Positions 9,292 through 17,757 of a stretch of DNA of 64,000 bases are shown piece by piece. The position numbers were made by a program, and so were the translations under genes. The stretch is taken from the NCBI RefSeq assembly GCF_049331405.1, contig NZ_CP186274.1, forward strand, positions 7,006,001 to 7,070,000, given 5' to 3'. Each line of letters begins with the position of its first letter. The first letter of the stretch is position 1. A model generated the notes under the pieces. It did not search any database, was not told the origin of the DNA, and worked only from the letters and a program-made list of their open reading frames with translations. The DNA comes from PoT sp049331405 (lineage in GTDB: Bacteria > Planctomycetota > Planctomycetia > Isosphaerales > Isosphaeraceae).

Positions 9292-10602
9292 ATGCGACGA
9301 ATCGGCATCGTCAGCTTCCCTTCGCCAGGCCACTACTACCCTCTCACGGCCCTGGGCCGTCGGCTCCAGTCTCGCGGCCACGAGGTGGTCTACTTCCAGG
9401 TCGGCGACGTCGAGGCACCCATCAGGGCGGCAGGCCTGACGTTTCACCAGATAGGCCAGCAGGATTATCCGCCGGGCCGGGTCAAGGAGTTGAACGACGA
9501 ACTCGGAAAGCTCGATGGATTGGATGGGCTGAGATTCGCGATGTCGCTCCTCGTCCGGACCGCCAAGATGATCTTCCGGGACCTCCCCGGGGCCATCCGG
9601 GAGGCCGAGGTCGACTCGCTCATCGTCGATCAGGTCGAGATGTCCGGCGGTACGGTTGCCGAATACCTGGGCTTGCCCTTCGTCAGCGCGGCCGCCGCGT
9701 TGCCGATCAACCTCGATTCCACCGTCCCGTTCGTCTCGTTCCCGTGGGCCCACAGTTACAGCCCGCTCGCCCGGCTTCGGAACTTGATGGGCAACGCCTT
9801 CTTCAAGCGGATGGGCCGTGTCCATCTGGAGGCCATCAACCGGCAGCGACGAGCCTGGGGTTTGCGGACGGCGCCCGGCATGAACGAGCTCTTCTCGGAG
9901 TTGGGGCAGTTCGCCCAACTGCCGGCCGGCCTGGAACTCTCGGGTCGGCGCGTGCCTCCCAACTTCCACTACACCGGCCCCTGGACCGACCCCGAGGCCC
10001 GGGCCGCGATCGACTTCCCCTGGTCGCGCATCGACCCGGCACGGCTGTTGATCTACGCCTCGATGGGGACACTACAGAACGGCGTCTTGCGTCCCTACCG
10101 GATCATCGCCGAGGCCTGCGCGGGGCTCGACCTGCAACTCGTCATCTCGCTCGGAGGCGGCCAGGATCCGTCCGCGCTCGAGGATTTGCCCGGTGACCCG
10201 ATCGTTGTGGGGTACGCGCCGCAGCTCGAACTCATCCGACGCTCGGCCATGACGATCTCGCACGGCGGGTTGAACACGGTGCTCGAGTCGCTCGAGAGGG
10301 GGATCCCGATGGTCGTGCTGCCCGTCACCAACGACCAGCCAGGAGTGGGGACGCGCGTCGAATGGTCGGGGGTCGGGCGATCGATCCCGGTCGGTCGCCT
10401 GACGGCTCCTCGGTTGCGATCGGCCGTCTGCGAGGTGCTCGGCACTCCCGCCTTCCGCGAGCGGGCCGAGGGGCTTCGGACTCGCATCGAGGCCGCCGAC
10501 GGGCTCAACCGAGCCGCGGCCATGATCGAGACGGCGTTCGGCTCCCGTCCCCGTCAGCCTGCGTCGTCCCTGCGGCAGCGTGCTGGCCTGACGAGGTCTT
10601 GA
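9292..10602 (+). CDS. Glycosyltransferase family 1 (UDP-glycosyltransferase, MGT/CrtX-like)
   Basis: 436-residue nucleotide-sugar-dependent glycosyltransferase of GT-B fold that would attach a sugar to a small lipophilic acceptor. The N-terminal half starts IGIVSFPSPGHYYPLTALGRRL, the acceptor-side pattern of macrolide and zeaxanthin glucosyltransferases. The C-terminal half has the donor-binding segment GYAPQLELIRRSAMTISHGGLNTVLESLERGIPMVVLP (about 300-345), i.e. the HxGxxTxxE-type signature with the DQPG loop after it. ATG 9292 has GGAGG at 9279-9283 (8 nt). The nearby broken FAD oxidoreductase and a CrtX-like style would fit carotenoid or other isoprenoid tailoring, but that is only a guess. 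A perfect 20-bp hairpin follows the stop. Confidence 0.9.
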   Translation: MRRIGIVSFPSPGHYYPLTALGRRLQSRGHEVVYFQVGDVEAPIRAAGLTFHQIGQQDYPPGRVKELNDELGKLDGLDGLRFAMSLLVRTAKMIFRDLPGAIREAEVDSLIVDQVEMSGGTVAEYLGLPFVSAAAALPINLDSTVPFVSFPWAHSYSPLARLRNLMGNAFFKRMGRVHLEAINRQRRAWGLRTAPGMNELFSELGQFAQLPAGLELSGRRVPPNFHYTGPWTDPEARAAIDFPWSRIDPARLLIYASMGTLQNGVLRPYRIIAEACAGLDLQLVISLGGGQDPSALEDLPGDPIVVGYAPQLELIRRSAMTISHGGLNTVLESLERGIPMVVLPVTNDQPGVGTRVEWSGVGRSIPVGRLTAPRLRSAVCEVLGTPAFRERAEGLRTRIEAADGLNRAAAMIETAFGSRPRQPASSLRQRAGLTRS

Positions 10603-10621
10603 GGCACTGAGTGGTCAATGC

Positions 10622-10670
10622 GAGCGGCCGATGTCCGGTGCGTGGTGGGCGCACCGGACATCGGCCGCTC
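10622..10670. terminator. 20-bp perfect hairpin after glycosyltransferase gene
   Basis: Arms 10622-10641 (GAGCGGCCGATGTCCGGTGC) and 10651-10670 are exact reverse complements around a 9-base loop. It begins 19 bases after the stop codon. The right arm is followed by AGTTTCG, not a long T run, so it is a terminator-like or transcript-stabilising hairpin rather than a textbook intrinsic terminator. Confidence 0.7.
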
Positions 10671-10980
10671 AGTTTCGAAGGCGGGCCTTCCGACTCGTCG
10701 CGTCGCGAGTTGCGAACGTACCTCGATCCCTGGCGCACGCCTTCGCGAACGCTGCCCGAGGATGGCGACCCGGTTATGTCCGATTGTCGCGTCGTGCTTG
10801 TTGCCAGGGCATCCCGTGCCCTTGGAGTGTAGCGGCTCGTTGGGGGAGGTGGAGGGGAAAGCTTGGCTCGGGGGGCGTCTGGGATCGGTATCGAGCCGGA
10901 CGAAAAGCAGCTTGTTGTCCGGCTCGCAACCGCAAGAGCGAGGAGGTTGAGGGGGGAATCTCGCGCGGAACTCTCGATGA
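10671..10980. other. Intergenic stretch without recognised gene
   Basis: About 310 bases between the hairpin and the small minus-strand gene. Open frames here have no ribosome binding site and no recognisable product. Confidence 0.35.
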
Positions 10981-11175
10981 TCAATCCCAGGCGTGGCCCT
11001 TCTTGGCGAGCCGCTGGCAGACGCCGTCGATCACGTCACGACAGGTCAGGGCGATGCTCGCCTCCTGGGGACGTGACTCGTTCCGGGGAAACTCGACGGG
11101 GACCGTCGGCTCCAGCCGCACGGAGGCGTCGACACGAACGATGGGATTGAACAGCGTTTCGACTTGCAGAGACAT
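10981..11175 (-). CDS. Small hypothetical protein (64 aa)
   Basis: The frame MSLQVETLFNPIVRVDASVR... ending AKKGHAWD has balanced, folded-looking composition, an ATG start preceded by GCGAGGGCG (4-6 nt spacing) and codon use like its neighbours. It has a basic C-terminus and two Cys (TCRD, GVCQ), no signal peptide or membrane helix. No family recognised. It could be a chance frame. Confidence 0.4.
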   Translation of the reverse strand: MSLQVETLFNPIVRVDASVRLEPTVPVEFPRNESRPQEASIALTCRDVIDGVCQRLAKKGHAWD

Positions 11176-11553
11176 TGCGCCCTCGCATGAGCTGGATGAA
11201 TCGTGGGACGAAACCTCGTCCTACAAGAATCCGTGCCGGATTCGGACGCCTCGGCCTCGGGACGGGAAGTCGGCACGAGATTGGAGAGAAACGGACCAGA
11301 GGAGCTTCGTCAGAGAGGCATCAGCAGGAAGGTCGTTCGACCAGCGCCGCGCTGCTCGGATCTCGGCGACTTGCGCCTGAGGGGCCGAGCTATTTGACTG
11401 TTTGGGGGCCAATTCCGTCGCCCTTAGCATCTCATCGGCTGGACTGACGGCAAGCTTCACCGTCCATCAAGCCTTTCGATTGTCACTGTTATAAGGATAC
11501 ACCCTTCACGAGAAACTAACGCGCGTTTCGTCCCGAAGTGACGCCATACGCCC
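11176..11553. other. Intergenic stretch without recognised gene
   Basis: About 380 bases upstream of the small protein and downstream of the Ig-like protein gene (both minus strand). No convincing frame, hairpin or regulatory motif seen. Confidence 0.35.
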
Positions 11554-12825
11554 TCACTTTTTGCCGAATTGTTGCACTTTCGCATCGATACCTCCAGCCG
11601 GGCCACCCGAGGCCGAATCGCGGCCCGGTTTTCGGATCGTGACCGCGATCGAAGACGACCTAGGGTAGTCGGAATCGCCGCCGACCGGGCGCAACATATC
11701 GACTTCAAACGGCCTGGCCACGCTGTTGCCCGCGAGGTCCTCGAGCTCGGTCGAAAATGCCAGGCGATAATCCCCCTCGCCCCAGGGCTGCTGGGGTGAG
11801 AAGCGCCAACGCGAGTCGTCCTGGTCGATCGTGACGCGGCCTTCGACCGGTTCTCCGGAAGGGTCGAGGACGGCGAAGACGCGGTCGAGCATCGCTCGAT
11901 CCAGCGGTTCCGGGAAGCGCAAGACGAGTTCATCTCGTCCCCCGGCGGCCGGCGCAATGACTTTCCAGGACTTGGGGTCGGGTTGCCGCTCATCCATGGC
12001 GTCGACCTTGAAGGTCTTGCGGTGGCCGACTCGCATCGGTTGACCCGAGGCATCGGGCCATTCCTCGTCCACTACCAGTATGTACGTCTTTCCTTCCAGA
12101 AAGATCGGTCCTTCCTCGAGCCTGGGACGAAGTCCGCGCTTGATCCGGCCGGGATCGAGCAGGAGCGTGAGCCGGGTCCCGCTCGGATCCCAGAGCTCCT
12201 CGCCGATCTCCAGGAATGGCAGCTCGAGCGCCTTGCCTGCTTCATCCAGCAGGCGGACGCGACGATAGGCTTCGCCCCTCGCCATCGGCTGCGAGAAGTG
12301 GAGGTAGAACTTGAGGAGGTTCTCGGGAGGATGATCCGTCGAGGGATCGACGCGGGTGATTTCGCTCGGCGGGGCCTTGGCGGATGGCTCGATCAGGATC
12401 GCTTCGGAGGTGACGTCGGCGAGTTGCGGCGAGGCCGGGCGAGGCAGGTGTGATGGGCGAAAGCGGGCCCGGAGGCGGAGGCCTGCATCGATGGGGAACC
12501 TGGGCTGAAACCGGAGGACGTCGTCAACGACCCGATAGGAACCCAGGATCGGAGGCGGCTCATCGTCTGAACCTTTGGGGGCAAAGACGGCGACCGAGAA
12601 GAGCTCGGCCCAGCGTCCCGTCTCTCGCGGTTCGTTCGCGAGGCTTTTGAGGTTGCCGGCGTCGATCCCGAGGACATCGACGCTGGCGGGGGTCTTGGGG
12701 GTGGCCCGGTTCCATCGGATGCTCGCGGCGGTCGAGGGCGCCGGACGTTGGGGAACGTCCGGCGCGTCGGCTCCGAGCGAAATCAGGACAACCAGCAGGC
12801 CAGGCCAGTGGTGTCCGTGAATCAT
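11554..12825 (-). CDS. Exported protein with bacterial Ig-like (Big_5/SbsA-like) segments
   Basis: 423 residues, unknown function. A short hydrophobic N-terminus (WPGLLVVLISLGADA) looks like an export signal. Two or three stretches have the pattern of SbsA/Big_5 Ig-like domains found in surface proteins: LLKFYLHFSQPMARGEAYRRVRLLDEAGKALE near 175-205, RDELVLRFPEPLDRAMLDRVFAVLDPSGEPVEGRVT near 300-335, and a closing YRLAFSTELEDLAGNSVARPFEVD. These domains usually serve as spacers or adhesion modules. The start ATG overlaps the stop of the upstream beta-propeller gene (ATGA, 12822-12825), so the two are a translationally coupled unit and probably act together at the cell surface. Confidence 0.8.
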   Translation of the reverse strand: MIHGHHWPGLLVVLISLGADAPDVPQRPAPSTAASIRWNRATPKTPASVDVLGIDAGNLKSLANEPRETGRWAELFSVAVFAPKGSDDEPPPILGSYRVVDDVLRFQPRFPIDAGLRLRARFRPSHLPRPASPQLADVTSEAILIEPSAKAPPSEITRVDPSTDHPPENLLKFYLHFSQPMARGEAYRRVRLLDEAGKALELPFLEIGEELWDPSGTRLTLLLDPGRIKRGLRPRLEEGPIFLEGKTYILVVDEEWPDASGQPMRVGHRKTFKVDAMDERQPDPKSWKVIAPAAGGRDELVLRFPEPLDRAMLDRVFAVLDPSGEPVEGRVTIDQDDSRWRFSPQQPWGEGDYRLAFSTELEDLAGNSVARPFEVDMLRPVGGDSDYPRSSSIAVTIRKPGRDSASGGPAGGIDAKVQQFGKK

Positions 12826-13904
12826 GGCAGGGCGATGGTCTCGAGGTTCGAGCTGCCGGTCGGGGTCTGGACGAGGATCAGGGCGTGCTCTTTGTCGAGG
12901 CTGTCGAGCTGGGTGACGCCCTTCAGCTCCGAGAGGGTGTCGTAAGACAGGCCTTCCTTATCCTTGACGGGGCGGTTGATGCCCTCGGCCTTGTCGACGT
13001 TGTCGGGGTTGATCTTCATCACACCCCTGGCGCTGTTGGCGAGGAGTAGGTAGTCCTTGCCGTCCTTCTTGTAGACGATCAGGTCGAGCGGCTTGTTGCG
13101 GTTGCCGAGCTCGGCGACGGTCGTCCCCTTGATGTGCTTGCCGTCCTTCAGCGACGCGACCGGGATCTTGACCAGCGGCGTGCAGGTGTAGGCGGCCAGC
13201 AGGTACGACTCGCCGTTGACCGAGTACGGGGTGAACGTGCGAACCGGCGACTTGGTCTCGAGCCGGCCGTGGGCCCCGTGGTAGATCTCGACAGTCGAGC
13301 CCGTGCCCTTCTCGGCGAACGGGTAGGGAACGGCCAGCAGTCGGGAGGAGAACTCCTCGTTCGAGAGGCCGGCGACGAACACGCGGCCATCGACGAAGGC
13401 GACGTCGGTGATCACGTCGCTACGCGAGGTCCTCGGCCCCGTGGCCGTCGATGGGTTCGGGATCTCGGCCTTGGCGAACGGGATGTTCTCGAGCGAGACG
13501 ACCTCAACTTTGCCCGCGCGGTCGACGCGGACGAGGACCGGAGAGGCTTCCGGGCCGGTTCCACGAGAAACGCTCAGGTAAGCCTTGCCGGAGGCCGGGT
13601 TCACGGCGAGGTCGTTGATCGTGATCTTCTTGGCCGTGGTGCCCAGCAACCCCGCGATCTTCTCGTCGATCCCGTCAACCTTGATGGCCGAGCCCGCGGA
13701 GTCCGGCTGGCGGTCGCCCGTGTCGATGGCGAAGAGGGCCGCCCCCTGCGTGTCCGCGAGGAAAAGGACGCCTTCCGGCCCGAATGCGATCGGGCCCGCC
13801 GACTTCAAGTCGGGAGCCCCCTTGCTCAGGGCCGCACCCCAGGACGTCGAGCCCGCCAGCGCCAGCGCGGCTGCCGCCGCCAGCAACGTTCGCGACTTCC
13901 GCAT
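12822..13904 (-). CDS. Exported beta-propeller protein
   Basis: 360 residues. A clear signal peptide (MRKSRTLLAAAAALALAGSTSWGA) is followed by repeated blades of the type 'AGPIAFGPEGVLFLADTQGAALFAIDT', 'INDLAVNPASGKAYLSVSRG', 'ITDVAFVDGRVFVAGLSN', 'DLIVYKKDGKDYLLLANSARGVMKIN'. This spacing fits a six- or seven-bladed propeller related to SMP-30/NHL or TolB folds. No catalytic residues can be named, so enzyme versus binding role is open. It lies upstream of and overlaps the Ig-like gene. A 9-bp perfect inverted repeat lies 38 bases before its start and may be an operator. Confidence 0.85.
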   Translation of the reverse strand: MRKSRTLLAAAAALALAGSTSWGAALSKGAPDLKSAGPIAFGPEGVLFLADTQGAALFAIDTGDRQPDSAGSAIKVDGIDEKIAGLLGTTAKKITINDLAVNPASGKAYLSVSRGTGPEASPVLVRVDRAGKVEVVSLENIPFAKAEIPNPSTATGPRTSRSDVITDVAFVDGRVFVAGLSNEEFSSRLLAVPYPFAEKGTGSTVEIYHGAHGRLETKSPVRTFTPYSVNGESYLLAAYTCTPLVKIPVASLKDGKHIKGTTVAELGNRNKPLDLIVYKKDGKDYLLLANSARGVMKINPDNVDKAEGINRPVKDKEGLSYDTLSELKGVTQLDSLDKEHALILVQTPTGSSNLETIALP

Positions 13905-13941
13905 CGTCTCATCCCTCCGGTTGAAGTTTCGCAGATGCCTA

Positions 13942-13962
13942 TGTCGATCAAAATGATCGACA
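13942..13962. promoter_or_regulatory. Operator-like inverted repeat upstream of the propeller gene
   Basis: TGTCGATCA (13942-13950), AAA, TGATCGACA (13954-13962): a perfect 9-bp inverted repeat with 3-base spacer, 38 bases upstream of the start at 13904. The size and symmetry fit a dimeric repressor site; the short loop argues against a terminator. Confidence 0.45.
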
Positions 13963-14150
13963 ATATCAGGATTATCGCCTGGCCGGATCGAAATGCAAGA
14001 GACTTGTCGACGGATGGAGGACGCTTCGCGGCGTTCCGGCCATCGGCTCGAACCAAGGCGTCCCTGGAAATAGCGTCAGCCGTGGTGCCCCCTGCCCCTG
14101 TTTCCCGGCCCGACTTCGTACAAAATCACGGCATTGTGAACATGAAAACA

Positions 14151-14303
14151 CTAGTTGTCATCACGGCCGGACGAGCGTTTGTTCCGGCCCATCAGCCACT
14201 TGAGGATCATGACGCCCACGAGGAGGAAGACGAACGGGAGGACGGTGATCGCGGTGACCAGGAGGACAAAGAACAGGGTTTCAAGGACCGCGTCCTCGCC
14301 CAT
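14151..14303 (-). CDS. Small single- or double-helix membrane protein (50 aa)
   Basis: ATG at 14301-14303, GGAGG about 10 nt upstream, TAG at 14151-14153. The product starts MGEDAVLETLFFVLLVTAIT, continues hydrophobic through about residue 38 (VLPFVFLLVGVMILKWL) and ends in a basic, polar tail NKRSSGRDDN. It is long enough for one long or two short membrane helices with the positive tail expected inside. No family recognised. Hydrophobic codon pattern and ribosome binding site make it more likely real than the opposite-strand frame covering it. Confidence 0.65.
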   Translation of the reverse strand: MGEDAVLETLFFVLLVTAITVLPFVFLLVGVMILKWLMGRNKRSSGRDDN

Positions 14304-14516
14304 GGGAGAAGAACCTCCGACAACTCGTCGCCTTCGAGTCGCGTCAACCGAGATTGTTCGTGTTGACCGTCCGCTTCATCGAGTGGGAATCGGTGAGGGG
14401 CCGCATGGGAATGAGCCGGCGACTTCGCCCGACTCACCGATCCCTTGAGTTTGGACGATCCCGATATTGGGTCAAGGGTCTACCGAAGACTTGGCCTAGG
14501 AATCGAGGAACTCGAG

Positions 14517-14556
14517 CCTGGCCCGCGAGGGATGGGTCTCCTCGCGATGGGCCAGG
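14517..14556 (-). terminator. Terminator-like hairpin after the PVC dehydrogenase gene
   Basis: CCTGGCCC..CGCGAGG pairs with CCTCGCG..GGGCCAGG across a short loop with a small bulge, 17 bases beyond the stop at 14573 when read on the minus strand. No T run follows. Confidence 0.5.
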
Positions 14557-14572
14557 CCGGAGACATTCGGGC

Positions 14573-17500
14573 TTATCGACATGCCCTGAGGAAGGCGATG
14601 AGGTCGGCGAGCTCGTCGGAGGAGAGCTGCTGCTCGAGGCCGGCAGGCATGACGGAGACGGTGCCGGGGCGGATGTCCTCGATGTCGTCGCGGGGGATCC
14701 GCACCTCTTCATTGGGACCGGTCGCGAGGAGGACTTCCTCCGAAGTATCCTTGCGCGGGATGCCGTTGTGGACCTTGCCGTCCTTGGTGGCGACCGTCAG
14801 GGGCTCGAAGCTCCGGACGAAGCTCGCGCTCGGGAAGACGATGGCCTCGAGGAGATCCCGTTCGGTGCGGATCTGGCCGACGCGCGTCAGGTCGGGGCCG
14901 ACGTGGCCCCCGACATAGCCGATGGCGTGGCAGGTGACGCAGGCCGCCTTGGAGCCGTTGAAGACCTCCTGGCCGCGCCGGACGTCGCCGCCGGTGACGG
15001 TCGCGAGCATGCTCTCGAGGCGGGCCGACTGCTTGGCGATGTCGACGTTGATCGTACGGTAGAGCGCCTCGGCCTCGCGCTGGACGGGCTCTCCGAACTT
15101 GGCGAGGCGGGGACGCAGGGCGTCGGGGCGGAAGGACGTGAGGCCCGGCGACTCCTTGAGGGCGGCGACCAGTCGGAGCCCGAGGGCCTCGTCGGTCGAG
15201 CGCTCGAAGGCGCCGAGGAGTCGATCCAGTTCGAGTGGCCCGGCGGTCTTCACGTCGTCGCAGAGGCTTGCGACCTGCTCGGGGGAGAGTTGACCCTTGG
15301 CGAGGACGTCGGCCGCCGTCCTCCGTGTGATGACGGGTCGATCTCCCTGCAACTGCTCGCGGAGGAACGCGAAGAGGGATGGGCTGACCTGTCCGGGGCC
15401 TTGCGGCATGGCCGCGAGCGCGTCGAGCCGGACCTCGGCCGGGATGGACGCGTTATCCGCGATCCCGATCAAGGCCTTGCCGACCGCCTCCGCCTTGGCC
15501 TCGGCCAGCGGGAGGGCTCGTGCCGTGGCGACCGCGCCACGGATGGTGGGGACGTCGGCGGAGCCCAGGGCTTTCGCCAGGCCCTCGACCCAGCGCGGGG
15601 GGACGGCCTTGAGTTTAGAGAGGGCCATCGCCTGGAGGACAGCACCGCGTTGGGCCTCCGTCGTGGAATTCGCGAGGAGGCGGTCGGCGATCAGCTCCTG
15701 GATCGGGGGATTCGAGGCGAACCGGGCGAGCAGCCTGGCCGTCTCCTGAGCGACGTCGGGGGGGAGTTCGGGCTGGTCGAGCTTCTTGCCGAGGACGCCG
15801 ACCAGCGCCGTGCCCCAGTCGGGATGGCGGGCCAGGACCCAGGCGGCGGTCTCCTTGAGTTCGTTCGAACCCCCGCTCAGTTCGCGGACGACCTCCTCGG
15901 GCTTGAGCTTGCCGCCGTCCATCTGGTCGATGGCGATCAGGGCACCTCGGCGGACGCTCGGACTCGTGCTGGCGAGCCCGGCCGTGGTCGCGCGAGGGTC
16001 GTCGATCTCGATGAGGGCGAAGACGAGCGAGTGGTCGATGATGCGGTCGCTCGGATGTTCGAGGGCCTTCAGGATCGCGGGGACGAAGGACGCGTCCCCC
16101 ACGCGCCCGAGGGCCTCGGCCGCGGTGCGTCGGACGGCCGGGGTCGAGTCGTTGAGGGCCCGGGCCAGCAAGGGCGCGGCGTCTCGATCGTTGCGGACGC
16201 TGATCGAGTGGATCGCGGCGTGACGAACCGAGGCATCGGTCTGGCCGGCAGCTTCGCGGACGAGGGCGCGGGCCTCGGGGCCGTCGATGCGGGTGGCCGT
16301 CCAGATTGCGTCGCGCTTGAGCGAGGCCCCTGAGTCGCCTTGGATGATCGGCTCGAGGGCCTTCACGGCCTCGGGGCCCTTGCGCCCGAGCGTCTCGATC
16401 GCACGCTTGCGGACGGCCGGACGGGGGTCGGCGAGCAACTTCGCGAGGTCGCCCGCGCTCGACGAATCCCAGGCGATTTTCAGGCCCCTCGGATCCGAGA
16501 CCGCGGGGGCATCCTTGCGACGGACCCTGTAGATGCCGCCGAGGACGTCGGGTTTGCTAAGCTGCGAGGTGGGGCAGCAGAGCTTGTACCAGCCGCCGGT
16601 GTCGATAACGACGAGGCTGCCGTCGGCGTCCTCGAAGACGTCGGTGGGATGGAAGTCGAGGTTGGGCGACACCAGGAAATCTTCATCCTTGCTGCTATAC
16701 GTCGCACCGCTGGGCGTGAGCGTATGCCTGGTCACCTTTCGCAGGTTGAAGAGGCAGGTGAAGAGGTCATTGCGGTATTCGGGGCCGAACGCCGTGCCGT
16801 CGTAGGTCGTCAGGCCGCTCGGGGCCGCGGGGCCGAGGTGGGAGAGGACCGGCATCAGGTCGGGGCTGGTGTGCGGGTGGTTGTCGGTGACGTCGTGGAC
16901 CTTGCCGTAGAGGCCCCCGTAGATGGCGTGGATCAAACCGTCGCGATGGCCGCCGCCGGGGTTTTGCAGGAACGTGGTCGAGAAGATCCGCTCCCCTTCC
17001 GGCGTGAAGACGACGTCGACGGGGTTGTCCATGCCGCCGGTCATCACCGGCTCGATCCCCGTCCCGTCGGGTCGGCATCGGAAGATATGAGCGGCCGTGG
17101 TGACGAGGGGCTTCTTGCCGGGCCGAGGATACGTCTGCTCGGCGAAGGCCCCCTTGCACCAGTAGATCCAGCCGTCGAGCCCGAGGTAAGGCCCATGCAG
17201 GTCATTGGCGCAGCCGGTGAGGGTCTTCCCCTGGAACCACTCGGTGCGGGTATCGGCCACGCCGTCGCCATCGGCGTCGGTGAGCTTCCAGATGCTCGGG
17301 GGGGCGGAGACGTAGAGAGAGCCGGCGTACCAGAGGGCCCCCTCGGGGAACATCATGCGGTCGGCGAAGACGGTCGAGCGGTCGAACTTGCCGTCGCCGT
17401 TGCTATCCTCGAGTCGGACGATGCGGTGGGTCCGCTCCTCGACCTGCTGCTTCACCGGCGCATTCGAGCCGGACGAATCCGCGACGTAGAGCCTCCCCTG

Positions 17501-17707
17501 CTCGTCGAACGAGCCGACGATCGGCCGATCGACGAGCGGGCTGCCGGCGATGCGCTCCACGACGAAGCCGTCGGGAACCGTGAAGGTACGCTCGCCGAGC
17601 TTGAATTCGGCGGCCTCGGTCGTCATGAGGGGAGATAGGAGCAAGGCCGCGAGCGGGAGACGCGAGGAGGTCCAACGGCCGAGGCGTCTGAGTCGCTTCA
17701 TCGTCAT
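14573..17707 (-). CDS. PVC-type membrane-bound dehydrogenase with HEAT repeats and haem-binding C-terminus
   Basis: 1044-residue exported electron-transfer protein of a family large in Planctomycetes and Verrucomicrobia. Order: signal peptide (about 1-35, RLPLAALLLSPLMTTEAA); N-terminal propeller-like 'membrane-bound dehydrogenase' domain (TIGR02604 type, about 36-390; FTVPDGFVVERIAGSPLVDRP, DSNGDGKFD, DADGDGVADTRTEWF); HEAT-like repeats (about 400-880); and a c-type cytochrome domain (TIGR02603 type) with C923-V-T-C926-H927, followed by GPDLTRVG. It would oxidise a sugar or alcohol and pass electrons to the respiratory chain. The frame is open a further 212 codons upstream, but only the start at 17707 (or ATG 17701) gives a signal peptide. 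It is last in the cluster with the oxidoreductase and epimerase genes, 50 bp after the former. Confidence 0.92.
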   Translation of the reverse strand: MTMKRLRRLGRWTSSRLPLAALLLSPLMTTEAAEFKLGERTFTVPDGFVVERIAGSPLVDRPIVGSFDEQGRLYVADSSGSNAPVKQQVEERTHRIVRLEDSNGDGKFDRSTVFADRMMFPEGALWYAGSLYVSAPPSIWKLTDADGDGVADTRTEWFQGKTLTGCANDLHGPYLGLDGWIYWCKGAFAEQTYPRPGKKPLVTTAAHIFRCRPDGTGIEPVMTGGMDNPVDVVFTPEGERIFSTTFLQNPGGGHRDGLIHAIYGGLYGKVHDVTDNHPHTSPDLMPVLSHLGPAAPSGLTTYDGTAFGPEYRNDLFTCLFNLRKVTRHTLTPSGATYSSKDEDFLVSPNLDFHPTDVFEDADGSLVVIDTGGWYKLCCPTSQLSKPDVLGGIYRVRRKDAPAVSDPRGLKIAWDSSSAGDLAKLLADPRPAVRKRAIETLGRKGPEAVKALEPIIQGDSGASLKRDAIWTATRIDGPEARALVREAAGQTDASVRHAAIHSISVRNDRDAAPLLARALNDSTPAVRRTAAEALGRVGDASFVPAILKALEHPSDRIIDHSLVFALIEIDDPRATTAGLASTSPSVRRGALIAIDQMDGGKLKPEEVVRELSGGSNELKETAAWVLARHPDWGTALVGVLGKKLDQPELPPDVAQETARLLARFASNPPIQELIADRLLANSTTEAQRGAVLQAMALSKLKAVPPRWVEGLAKALGSADVPTIRGAVATARALPLAEAKAEAVGKALIGIADNASIPAEVRLDALAAMPQGPGQVSPSLFAFLREQLQGDRPVITRRTAADVLAKGQLSPEQVASLCDDVKTAGPLELDRLLGAFERSTDEALGLRLVAALKESPGLTSFRPDALRPRLAKFGEPVQREAEALYRTINVDIAKQSARLESMLATVTGGDVRRGQEVFNGSKAACVTCHAIGYVGGHVGPDLTRVGQIRTERDLLEAIVFPSASFVRSFEPLTVATKDGKVHNGIPRKDTSEEVLLATGPNEEVRIPRDDIEDIRPGTVSVMPAGLEQQLSSDELADLIAFLRACR

Positions 17708-17757
17708 GGAGATCCCTAAGGTATGGGTGGCGTCGCGGAAGAAAGAACGGACGGCGT

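Noticed and set aside
13134..16333. Overlapping plus frames over the propeller and PVC dehydrogenase genes
   Set aside because: Composition of GC shadows; real genes with signal peptides are on the minus strand.
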